Shown here one piece after another: positions 35,994-43,758 of a stretch of 64,000 nucleotides of DNA (the stretch's first letter is position 1; each line of letters starts with the position of its first letter). The position numbers and the translations under genes were made by a program. Below the pieces are notes generated by a model, which worked only from the letters and a program-made list of their open reading frames with translations, did no database searches and was not told the origin of the DNA. The DNA comes from Chitinophagaceae bacterium (lineage in GTDB: Bacteria; Bacteroidota; Bacteroidia; Chitinophagales; Chitinophagaceae): positions 1 through 64,000 of the forward strand of contig JAICGN010000006.1 in the NCBI GenBank assembly GCA_025923075.1, in the 5' to 3' direction.

Positions 35994-36737
35994 CTAATTT
36001 AGAACTTCCGTCTGCAATTGTTTAAACAGCTGGATTGCTCTAGGAAACAAAATATTATTCTCAAGATGTACATGCTGATGAAGATCCAGCTCAAAGGCTT
36101 TCAGTGCAGCAAAACACAAACGATAGGTAGTACAAGCATCCGGCGGCGGAGTATAATCATTAGAAAGAATTCTTATATCATTCAACAGTGTGCCTGCGTG
36201 ATCATGCTCTTGCTCCATTACAGTAATCGGTGACTGGAGGTAAGTAATGTTTAGTTGTAGGATTGCAGTTTCGTTATCCGCCATTTTTTCCAATTCTTTT
36301 ATTCTTGGAAATAGAATCACCTCCTCTTTCTTCATGTGGCCTTCCATTTCTTCTTTGACTGCTGCAAACGTTTCAAGTATTTTATAAAGGTCGGCATGTC
36401 TTTCACCGTGCTTGGAAGATACTTTTTGCAAATAAGCATATATCTGGGGCATTTCATTCTTCACATACGCATGATGGGTTTGAACAATATAATCGGAAAG
36501 CTGTGCCAGACTCATTTTATCAAAATCGATTACGCCCGTGTTGCTTTCGTTTCCAAAAATATTTTCAAGCTCCCCGCTTATCTGCGATACCTCAAGTTGC
36601 TGTTCTGTGCAGGCTTGTTCGAGGGAACGTTTCCCTTTACAACAAAAATCCAAATGATATTTTTCGAATACAGAAGCAGCCTTGTGATTGCTGTTCACTA
36701 TCTGTGCCAGCGAAAGAGAGGCCAGAGGTCTATTCAT
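35994..36737 (-). CDS. ric: Iron-sulfur cluster repair di-iron protein Ric (ScdA/YtfE family)
   Basis: The 247-residue protein has a DUF542 N-terminal domain with FEKYHLDFCCKGKRSLEQAC (CC motif), followed by a hemerythrin-like HHE domain with His at TIHAYVKNE-type helix positions (QTHHAYVKNE, GERHADLYK, HMKKEEVILFP, EHDHAGTLL, LHQHVHLENNILFP). Ric proteins repair Fe-S clusters after nitric oxide or oxidative damage. A second copy lies at 46987. Its position beside nos and cco, and its own FNR-type promoter, fit a nitrosative-stress role. Confidence 0.95.
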   Translation of the reverse strand: MNRPLASLSLAQIVNSNHKAASVFEKYHLDFCCKGKRSLEQACTEQQLEVSQISGELENIFGNESNTGVIDFDKMSLAQLSDYIVQTHHAYVKNEMPQIYAYLQKVSSKHGERHADLYKILETFAAVKEEMEGHMKKEEVILFPRIKELEKMADNETAILQLNITYLQSPITVMEQEHDHAGTLLNDIRILSNDYTPPPDACTTYRLCFAALKAFELDLHQHVHLENNILFPRAIQLFKQLQTEVLN

Positions 36738-36754
36738 AATAATTTATTTTCAGA

Positions 36755-36798
36755 CAAAATTGGCTATACCTCGTTATGATCTTACTGACAATAATCAT
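36755..36798 (-). promoter_or_regulatory. Promoter with FNR/CRP-type site upstream of ric (first copy)
   Basis: The plus-strand site CTGACaataATCAT (36785-36798) is followed on the minus strand by CAATTTTG (5 of 6 conserved -7 positions) ending at 36755, at 36.5 bp from the site centre. Confidence 0.6.
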
Positions 36799-36806
36799 TT
36801 CCCGAC

Positions 36807-37322
36807 CTAATTGTTATCAGACACCGGAATCCTTTTTGAAATTGACAGGTGATTCTGCCGTTTTTGCCAGATAAAGCTTTTATCATCATTTAACAGGATC
36901 AACCAGGCAGCAATCGACACTGTAATTGAAAATGGGAATGCTGCTCCGACCATGAGCGGCGCAATGCTTAGCAGGAAAATAATCGCTCCAAGACAGACGG
37001 CTGTGATCCACCAACCTCGCAACAACATGCCGAATGCAATCAGAAATTGTCCAATGGCGATCAGTGGAATTACAATATGATTATGACGACTGAACCACCC
37101 ATTGATAAAATCGCTATATACCGGTATAGCCAGGTCAGCATAAAGCTGGTAAGTGTCGGGTTTAGTAATACCTATATACATGTTGGTGCCAGCTGCCCAG
37201 AAAAAAAGCAACGCGAATAACACTCTTGCCCATTTTGTCCTTTTCCATGCCACAATAAGAAATATGACACTGACCAATTGAGAAATCAGATAAGGAACTA
37301 GATATTGTTCAAGACTGTTCAT
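36807..37322 (-). CDS. Hypothetical membrane protein
   Basis: The 171-residue product has about five hydrophobic helices and a short polar tail. No family was recognised; it resembles small DoxX-like membrane proteins in size and topology only. Its start overlaps the end of the SRPBCC gene by 14 bases, so the two are cotranslated and perhaps act together. A separate promoter serves the downstream ric gene. Confidence 0.6.
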   Translation of the reverse strand: MNSLEQYLVPYLISQLVSVIFLIVAWKRTKWARVLFALLFFWAAGTNMYIGITKPDTYQLYADLAIPVYSDFINGWFSRHNHIVIPLIAIGQFLIAFGMLLRGWWITAVCLGAIIFLLSIAPLMVGAAFPFSITVSIAAWLILLNDDKSFIWQKRQNHLSISKRIPVSDNN

Positions 37323-38436
37323 AAACCAAAGATTTACTTGTTCTCAGTTGCGCATCTCTTTCACAAATGCTTTTTAAATGTTTGAGTTGCGTTTTCTGCA
37401 TCACTGCATGAATTGGCGGCATCCATAAAGTTCCTAACAACCATTCTTTGACGGGAGGTTGAGATTTCATTCTTGCTCTGGTAACGAGGTGCGTACAGTC
37501 ACTGCCGACAGGTTCAAGTATAAATGCCCAGGTAGATGAAAAAGGTTCTCCTAAACGTTGCGATTCACCGCCAAGTATGAAGTGTTTTTCTTCCTCCATT
37601 TCATATACATCAAAAAAACTGTCGCCTTTAGGTGTCGCCCATAATTTGTCACCCGGTTTTCTTATTTCCCATCCTTCAACAATATGATCGATACTTGGTT
37701 TGCCATCATTATCCAGCGCATCGATACTATACCATCCGGCACGATCACAACCCAACTGCATTAAGTAGCGCCACACAAGTGAGGGTGGTGCTTCAATATC
37801 GATAGAATGGGTTGACTGATACTTGCAATTTTGCAGTCGTTCATCACCTGGAAATGTCCTTTCATCGTCATCCGGCCTTTTAAATTTTCCTAATAAAACT
37901 TCTGTCTGGTGCATCATTGTGCTTCGGATCAATTGTGAAGCAACACCGATGATACTGTAATAACGTTTCAACTTTTTCCAGCTGTTTTCATCTGTTGCAG
38001 TTGTTCTTAATTCCAAAGTAATAACACTACCTTCTTCATAAGGTTCAACCAATATGCTCCATGATAACTTTCCATAACCCGGCGTATTGAAATTCCTAAA
38101 TTTTTCAGGAGTAACATGGGTAAAGGGAATATTCAGATGCCAGAATTTTCCAACAGAAGCGACCACCACCTCGCTACCGGGAATTTCTTCGGCAACAAAG
38201 AAACCCGTTCCACTGTTTGTTATCTGGTCCACACCAATTCTTCTGTCGCGCTCTCTTAGTTTTCCTCGTAATTGATCAGGTAAGGTGCGGATGTCGAACA
38301 ACAATCTAATCCAGGGCACTTGGCCCATGTCAAAATGCCGGATTGTTTCCCATGCTTTCGCCGGCTTTGCTGTTACAAAAATCCTGTGAACTTCCGTGTG
38401 ACGGGGATATGGAAGATATTTTTGGATAAGACGCAT
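37309..38436 (-). CDS. Two-domain SRPBCC (START-like) protein
   Basis: The 375-residue protein has two ligand-binding-fold halves. The first (residues ~15-180) holds the typical VTAKPAKAWETIRHFD helix-strand start. The second (~210-350) starts with YQSTHSIDIEAPPSLVWRYL. SRPBCC domains bind hydrophobic ligands or catalyse simple reactions, and this one has no recognised substrate. No signal peptide was seen, so it is cytoplasmic or membrane-associated through its partner membrane protein. It lies between ric and the nosY side of the nos operon, with a possible FNR-type site upstream. Confidence 0.7.
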   Translation of the reverse strand: MRLIQKYLPYPRHTEVHRIFVTAKPAKAWETIRHFDMGQVPWIRLLFDIRTLPDQLRGKLRERDRRIGVDQITNSGTGFFVAEEIPGSEVVVASVGKFWHLNIPFTHVTPEKFRNFNTPGYGKLSWSILVEPYEEGSVITLELRTTATDENSWKKLKRYYSIIGVASQLIRSTMMHQTEVLLGKFKRPDDDERTFPGDERLQNCKYQSTHSIDIEAPPSLVWRYLMQLGCDRAGWYSIDALDNDGKPSIDHIVEGWEIRKPGDKLWATPKGDSFFDVYEMEEEKHFILGGESQRLGEPFSSTWAFILEPVGSDCTHLVTRARMKSQPPVKEWLLGTLWMPPIHAVMQKTQLKHLKSICERDAQLRTSKSLVYEQS

Positions 38437-38479
38437 ATGGGTATAATTATTATGATCAATATCGTCGGAGTTAACAACT

Positions 38480-38523
38480 GTAATTTAGTTTTGATACTAA
38501 CAAGTGGAAATGACAGGTATCAA
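38480..38523 (-). promoter_or_regulatory. Weaker FNR/CRP-type promoter upstream of the SRPBCC gene
   Basis: ATGACaggtATCAA (38510-38523) is a good site, but the -7 box at the expected spacing on the minus strand is only TAAATTAC (4 of 6). It is the least convincing member of the set. Confidence 0.4.
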
Positions 38524-38562
38524 TAAATGGTATGATTTCGGGCAAACCTCCCCGATTACTTG

Positions 38563-39210
38563 TTACAGGCTTGTTTTAAATGATTTGTTTTTGTAAAGTA
38601 TCATTGCAATTGATAAAAACCCGGCAACTAAAAGGCCGGTATCTTCTTTCATACCAAGTGAAAATGCAGCGCTGAACCCAATTAACGACCAGAGAAAAGG
38701 GATAACGATAACCCAGATTGATATTTTTGAAACAGAAAACAGTAAAATGCCAAAAGTAAAAATAGTTGTGGGACAGGGTAATCCAAAAGTGGGAGAAGCC
38801 GGATATATGTGGTCCCACCAATAACCCAACAGCGGATAGATCAAAAGTGCATATACAATAAGAATAATTCCCAGTATTCCGTACGTATCGGTTGTCAGTC
38901 TGAAGCGTAGATGATTTTTTATGAATCCGAAATATAAAAAAATAATTGCCTGCATTATAAACAAAGTCCCAAACACCGTAGCCGCCTTATTGATCCGGGA
39001 AAAAAATACAAGGTGATAGATGATACCCATCCATAACCAGAATAAAGCCAGTATGCACACAATTGCTTTATTCGAATAAGTTTTACTTCGGATTGAAAAA
39101 TAGACGGCAACAAGAGCAAGCAGTATAAAAAATACCTGTACTGGCCAAACGGCGATATTGTATTGCCGGAATACATCGAGAAATTGTTCGATGGTAAAGG
39201 GAAGTTTCAT
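38563..39210 (-). CDS. DUF6064-like membrane protein
   Basis: The 215-residue product has about six hydrophobic helices and starts MKLPFTIEQFLDVFRQYNIAVWPVQVF, which matches the DUF6064 style (FTxEQFLxVFxxYNxAVWP). Its function is unknown. It follows nosY by 14 bases on the same strand and so is probably the last gene of the nosL-D-F-Y transcript, which suggests a link to copper or nitrous oxide metabolism. Confidence 0.75.
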   Translation of the reverse strand: MKLPFTIEQFLDVFRQYNIAVWPVQVFFILLALVAVYFSIRSKTYSNKAIVCILALFWLWMGIIYHLVFFSRINKAATVFGTLFIMQAIIFLYFGFIKNHLRFRLTTDTYGILGIILIVYALLIYPLLGYWWDHIYPASPTFGLPCPTTIFTFGILLFSVSKISIWVIVIPFLWSLIGFSAAFSLGMKEDTGLLVAGFLSIAMILYKNKSFKTSL

Positions 39211-39224
39211 CCGGATCAGAATAT

Positions 39225-39992
39225 CTATAAATCTTTTCTTTTAAAAACCCGTAACGCCAACCAAAGTGGAATGACGATCCAGAGTAGCATGATGCCGGCT
39301 GTAAAAAGAGTACCTGCGCCGCTGCCAAAAAAATCTTTGTACAGGGCACCAGTATACCCCATTAATGCACTAACATCCATTTTGAGCATGATTGAAATAC
39401 GGCCAAGATCAATCGGATTCAGAGCAGAAAGGACAAGTGTGATCTTTTCAAGAGGGTAATCGCTGAAATTGAAAAGAATTAAAAGTATCAGCCCATCATA
39501 GATCAATGCAAAATAAAACCAAAGCAATAAAGCGAAACCAATGCCTCTTGCTTTATCTCTTGCCATTACTGAAGTAAGGAAGGCCAGTGATGTAAACACA
39601 AGCGTTAGAGAACATCCCGTAAACAAAAGTGAGAACCCAATACTATCGGGTGAAAAAAACAATACAGGAACTCCCACACCAATCAGGAAACTACTCAGGA
39701 GTGAAAGCCCTACACCAGCATATTCGCTCAGTAAAATTTTACGTCGGCTCATCGGCTGGGAAAGCATCAATTCGATAAACTCATACGAATTATAATAATG
39801 AATAGTTGTGAATATCATACTGATCAGGGGCACCACTATAAGGATAATGTTTAATAAACTCAGGATGGCCTTACTGCTATTCTCTTCCATATTGAAGAGA
39901 CTGAAGGAAACAAGAAAAAGAAATGCAGTGTATGCAAGAATTACTTTGCTTCTTACAATATCGTAAAGAACATATTTTGATAGCTTAAGCAT
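39225..39992 (-). CDS. nosY: NosY-like ABC transporter permease
   Basis: The 255-residue protein has six hydrophobic helices. Its N-terminus (LSKYVLYDIVRSKVILAYTAF) and YNSYEFIELMLSQPMSRRKI block are typical of NosY-type permeases. With NosF and NosD it forms the membrane system needed to mature the copper centre of nitrous oxide reductase. It is 25 bases downstream of nosF. Confidence 0.9.
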   Translation of the reverse strand: MLKLSKYVLYDIVRSKVILAYTAFLFLVSFSLFNMEENSSKAILSLLNIILIVVPLISMIFTTIHYYNSYEFIELMLSQPMSRRKILLSEYAGVGLSLLSSFLIGVGVPVLFFSPDSIGFSLLFTGCSLTLVFTSLAFLTSVMARDKARGIGFALLLWFYFALIYDGLILLILFNFSDYPLEKITLVLSALNPIDLGRISIMLKMDVSALMGYTGALYKDFFGSGAGTLFTAGIMLLWIVIPLWLALRVFKRKDL

Positions 39993-40017
39993 AAATCATC
40001 GCCATTTCTTAGTTTAC

Positions 40018-40785
40018 TCAATAAATTCTCTTTTCATTTTTTATTTCAAACATCCTGTCGATCCATGCACTATTGAATTTTTCTCCTTTCATAATCCTTG
40101 CAATCGCTTTACCAAGTTTCAATTCGCCTGTTTCCTCCCGTAGCTGTTCAATCGCTTTAAAAAATTCCATACTCCCTTCCTGCAGATACATGATATGAGT
40201 TGTTAGTTCATCCAGGTCGCTTAAAATATGTGACGTGATCAGGATGAGCTTATTTTTATTTTTTTCTTTCAGGATTTTTTCCTTTAAAATCTCCGAGGAC
40301 AACGGATCAAGGCCGGCGGTCGGTTCATCCAGTATCAATACATCTGGATCAAAAAGAAACGCAAGAGCAGCGCTCACCTTTTGTCGTGTACCACCCGACA
40401 AGGTCCGCATCGGTTTTTCAAAAATTTCTTTTAGCCCGAATTTGTTGATCAATTCTTTATCAAGATTATCGGCAGTTACATTTCGAATATTCCTCAACAT
40501 TCTAAAAAGCTGTCCTACTTTCATATTATCAGGATAACGGCCAATCTGGGGCATATACCCGATTTGAGAACGATAAGAAGGATCTCCATTGATCAGTTCG
40601 TCACTGAAAAATATTTGTCCACTATCAGCTTTTACCATACCAAGTATGGCTTTTATCAATGTTGTTTTACCAGACCCGTTCGGCCCAATCAGCGAGATCA
40701 CCTGTCCTTTTTCAAATTGCGCAGTAATATCCTTGAGTGCCGTCAGCTTTTTAAATTTTTTATTTATATGCTCTATCCTGATCAT
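40018..40785 (-). CDS. nosF: NosF-like ABC transporter ATPase
   Basis: The 255-residue protein shows Walker A GPNGSGKTTLIKA, a Q-loop at GYMPQIGRYP, the signature LSGGTRQKVSAAL and Walker B DVLILDEPTAGLDP, then the switch His in ITSHILSD. It powers NosY. Its start overlaps the nosD stop by four bases, a tightly coupled arrangement. Confidence 0.95.
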   Translation of the reverse strand: MIRIEHINKKFKKLTALKDITAQFEKGQVISLIGPNGSGKTTLIKAILGMVKADSGQIFFSDELINGDPSYRSQIGYMPQIGRYPDNMKVGQLFRMLRNIRNVTADNLDKELINKFGLKEIFEKPMRTLSGGTRQKVSAALAFLFDPDVLILDEPTAGLDPLSSEILKEKILKEKNKNKLILITSHILSDLDELTTHIMYLQEGSMEFFKAIEQLREETGELKLGKAIARIMKGEKFNSAWIDRMFEIKNEKRIY

Positions 40786-42014
40786 AACTTATTGGGTTTT
40801 ATCATTGGCTTATCATCAGTAAGATTTTCGGAAGCAAGACTAGGGATGGCCTTTTCCGCTTTATCAAGCAATGAGACCATAAAGCTTCTCAATAATATCA
40901 ATGAATTTGGGTTTTGCTCGACGATCATGGAGTACATACTTACAGGATGATAAGGAACATCGCCTACTCCATCCCGGTTCCTGTCATAACCCTCATACTT
41001 ATCCCAATAATTTTTATAAAATTTATTCAGCACCAACGAGCCGTTTGTCGCTACGTCAAAACTGTTACCAAAGAAATTGTTCTGAAAAAATTTATTATCG
41101 TCGCAACTTGCCTGTACCTTAATAGCCCAGCCGTTCTCTTTAAAAATATTTTGTTCAATTTCTATCCGGCTGCTGCCTTCCATGTGTATGGCTACTGTAT
41201 TTTGAATGAACTTATTGTTTTTGATGTAACTGTTTGAAATGTCTTTTAACAAAATGCCGTATGCACTGGGTCCCCAGTTTTTTTCAAATACATTGTTTTC
41301 CATCCGCACATTTTTAGTGTACATCACCGCTACCCCTGCCCCGTTATTTCTAAAGGTGTTGGCAAGATAAGAGTTGTCGTGCGAAAACATGAAATGCAGT
41401 CCGTAGCGGATATTGTTCTCACTTAAATTTTTTTGGATGGATGATTGGGTAACAAATTCAAAATAGATCCCATCACGGTGGCCTTCGATCAAATTATTTT
41501 CGATCTGCATGTTTGAACACTTCCAAAGGTGTATGCCATTGCCTGAGGAATGCTCCGATTTGTTGTTCCCTTTGATCGTATTATTCCGGACGACAGAATT
41601 AATCGTGTTAGCCAAATGAATTCCGAACGAAGTATTAACGATACTATTGTTTTCAATGAGAATATTGGTCGCATCAATTATTTTCAAAGCGGCGTAATCA
41701 TTCATTGCCGAATAACCCGCGTTGGCAAAATGGATGCCGCGGATCACAATATTCTTCCCTGTGAGCGTAAGGATTTCATTTTTGTTTTCACCATCCAGCA
41801 CCGGGTGATCAATCCCAATTAAATAAACTGCCTTATCGATTACAAGCGTACCCTCCTTGTATATCCCTTTGTTCAACAAAATGGTATCTCCATCTTGTGC
41901 CTTGTTAATCCCCTGGCGTAACGTGCTGATAGCTTTATCTTTTCCAACTACGATTTTATTAGCAAATACGTTGCCTGTAACAAAAAGGAACAATATGGTC
42001 AATAAGTTTTTCAC
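40782..42014 (-). CDS. nosD: NosD, periplasmic beta-helix copper-centre maturation protein
   Basis: The 410-residue protein has a signal peptide (MKNLLTILFLFVTGNVFA) and a right-handed parallel beta-helix of repeated N-rich turns (IENNSIVNT, VVRNNTIKGN, IENNLIEGH, MENNVFEKN). NosD works with NosFY to supply sulfide or copper for the CuZ centre of NosZ. Its start overlaps the nosL stop by four bases. Confidence 0.95.
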   Translation of the reverse strand: MKNLLTILFLFVTGNVFANKIVVGKDKAISTLRQGINKAQDGDTILLNKGIYKEGTLVIDKAVYLIGIDHPVLDGENKNEILTLTGKNIVIRGIHFANAGYSAMNDYAALKIIDATNILIENNSIVNTSFGIHLANTINSVVRNNTIKGNNKSEHSSGNGIHLWKCSNMQIENNLIEGHRDGIYFEFVTQSSIQKNLSENNIRYGLHFMFSHDNSYLANTFRNNGAGVAVMYTKNVRMENNVFEKNWGPSAYGILLKDISNSYIKNNKFIQNTVAIHMEGSSRIEIEQNIFKENGWAIKVQASCDDNKFFQNNFFGNSFDVATNGSLVLNKFYKNYWDKYEGYDRNRDGVGDVPYHPVSMYSMIVEQNPNSLILLRSFMVSLLDKAEKAIPSLASENLTDDKPMIKPNKL

Positions 42015-43048
42015 TTGATCAGGATATTATAGAGGGTAGCCCAATTGGTAACCCGGCTTCCTTCTATCTCCGCAGATTTCTTCCTGGCTTCTGCTGCGTT
42101 TTTAAATGCGGCAGCATTTCCGCCCATCGGACTTTTGAACTGGCTGCTTACGACAAATTCTGCCGACTTTACTTTTACAAATTCACCGGGAGCATTATAC
42201 TGAACAAATAACGTTTGGTGAATATTACTTAGTTCCACACCGCGGCGTTCTAAAAATACAGCTATGCAATGTGTGTCATCAAACTTGTATACCTTTCCTT
42301 TTTTAGTTACGATCTCGGCTCCGAATCTTGGATCCACAATGGTCATTTTACATTCTGCACATTGATCTTTTCCTAAATTAATTTTTTCGGCTTTTGGATT
42401 ACATCCCATAAGAAGGCAAGTAATGAATGCAACGGTTGCCGAAAGCTTGGTATTAGCGTGTGCCATTTGTTTTTGTTTTTTGGTTTTCCGCCATTCCACA
42501 AACCAGATAATAAAAAACAGGGCGGTTACCCCTACTACCACCCACCCTCCCGTATCGGGATAAGAATAGGAATCAAAGTTCAGCAGTTTTTTGTGACCGA
42601 TAAGAGGTGGTTGATAAGACAAACCAGGAACCTTGATGGCGGCTGCCGGATCCAGGTCGTGTCCATATTTATAGCCCCAAATATAAAAGTCCACCAATGC
42701 GGCCACACCCCCAATCACAGAAAGAACCAGATAAATGAAGAGCAATTTTCGGCTGCCCGTAAATGCAACAGCTAATCCAAACAAAATAAAGAACCCTAAA
42801 ATATAGATAAGAAAAGAGAACTCCGGAAACATTTCTGCTTCAATATGCTTCATCCCGATGTAGTGATTCAAACCATTGATTATGTCGACCTGCCCGGTAA
42901 TTTTATTTAACCAGATCTGCATCGATAACCCTTCCGGATATTGTGGAGCAATCAGGTAAATGGACCATGCTGGAACAAAAAACATAGTGATCAACGCTAA
43001 AGATCCAATCGCTATAATAATCCGGGAAGTATTGCTCATCTTTTTCAT
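42011..43048 (-). CDS. nosL: NosL fused to an N-terminal multi-helix membrane domain
   Basis: The 345-residue protein has about four membrane helices in residues 1-~195, then a lipoprotein-like segment (ATVAFITCLLMGCNPK), then a NosL domain (CAECKMTIVDPRFGAEI, YKFDDTHCIAVFL, SQFKSPMGGNAAAF). NosL is a copper(I) chaperone for NosZ. Classical NosL is a stand-alone outer-membrane lipoprotein of ~180-200 residues, so this one is a fusion or a readthrough of two original genes. The internal lipobox suggests the NosL half could once have been a separate lipoprotein. Confidence 0.9.
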   Translation of the reverse strand: MKKMSNTSRIIIAIGSLALITMFFVPAWSIYLIAPQYPEGLSMQIWLNKITGQVDIINGLNHYIGMKHIEAEMFPEFSFLIYILGFFILFGLAVAFTGSRKLLFIYLVLSVIGGVAALVDFYIWGYKYGHDLDPAAAIKVPGLSYQPPLIGHKKLLNFDSYSYPDTGGWVVVGVTALFFIIWFVEWRKTKKQKQMAHANTKLSATVAFITCLLMGCNPKAEKINLGKDQCAECKMTIVDPRFGAEIVTKKGKVYKFDDTHCIAVFLERRGVELSNIHQTLFVQYNAPGEFVKVKSAEFVVSSQFKSPMGGNAAAFKNAAEARKKSAEIEGSRVTNWATLYNILIK

Positions 43049-43070
43049 AAAACCTTATTAGTAAACAAAA

Positions 43071-43093
43071 TCCGGAAGGGTTGAGCTTCCGGA
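43071..43093 (-). terminator. Hairpin between the fasciclin gene and nosL
   Basis: TCCGGAAG/CTTCCGGA (43071-43078 with 43086-43093) is followed on the minus strand by TTTTG. It lies 33 bases after the fasciclin stop, so nosL-D-F-Y may be partly attenuated from nosZ transcription. Confidence 0.6.
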
Positions 43094-43125
43094 AAGATTG
43101 CCAACCTGAAAGTCCTTTGTTTATG

Positions 43126-43692
43126 TTATTTGGAAGGAGGCAACAGCACCGCATCGATGACGTGTACGATGCCATTTGCTGCAGGTATAGATAAAACCAC
43201 CGTTGCGGAGTTATTTATAATCACCTTACCATCCTTTTTTGTTATTGTAACATTGTCACCGTTTACCTGATTTAAAGTTTGCCCATCCTCCATCATCTCC
43301 GTTTTTAAAGTCCCGACATATACATGGTATTCCAAAATATCCTTTAACTGGGCTTTGTTTTCGTCTTTCATCAGGTTATCCAATGTCTCCTTTGGAACTT
43401 TATCAAAAGCTGCATTTGTAGGAGCAAAAACTGTAAATGGCCCGGCATTGGACAGTGAATTAATAAGGTCTGCTTGTTTTAAAGTTGCTACAAGCGTTGA
43501 ATGATCCTTAGAACCATTTGCGATTTTGACAACATCTTTCGCGGATACATCATCCCTTACCGAAGCTTGTCCGCCCGTTTCGACAGCGGTTTCATTTACA
43601 CCAGCGGTTTTTTCGGTTTCTGTACCCGTTTCATTACAGGAAAAAATGATGATCGTGGAAACCGATAATACGATGTTTACTATTTTTTTCAT
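43126..43692 (-). CDS. Fasciclin-domain lipoprotein inside the nos cluster
   Basis: The 188-residue product has a lipobox at the end of a short signal (VSTIIIFSC) and one fasciclin domain (DHSTLVATLKQADLINSL, GPFTVFAPTNAAFDKVP, LEYHVYVGTL, GIVHVIDAVLLPP). Fasciclin domains are adhesion or ligand-binding folds in the envelope. Lying between nosZ and nosL, it may be an accessory to copper or haem protein handling, but no function is known. Hairpins flank it on both sides. Confidence 0.9.
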   Translation of the reverse strand: MKKIVNIVLSVSTIIIFSCNETGTETEKTAGVNETAVETGGQASVRDDVSAKDVVKIANGSKDHSTLVATLKQADLINSLSNAGPFTVFAPTNAAFDKVPKETLDNLMKDENKAQLKDILEYHVYVGTLKTEMMEDGQTLNQVNGDNVTITKKDGKVIINNSATVVLSIPAANGIVHVIDAVLLPPSK

Positions 43693-43715
43693 ATCAATAA
43701 CTTGGTTTGGTTAAA

Positions 43716-43747
43716 AAAACGGCAGGCCAAGGGGCACCTGCCTTTTT
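43716..43747 (-). terminator. Hairpin after nosZ
   Basis: GGCAGG/CCTGCC (43721-43742) has A/T tracts on both sides (CCTGCCTTTTTC on plus, CCTGCCGTTTTTTT on minus). It lies between the nosZ stop and the fasciclin gene and probably terminates most nosZ transcripts. Confidence 0.75.
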
Positions 43748-43758
43748 CTTATTTATTT

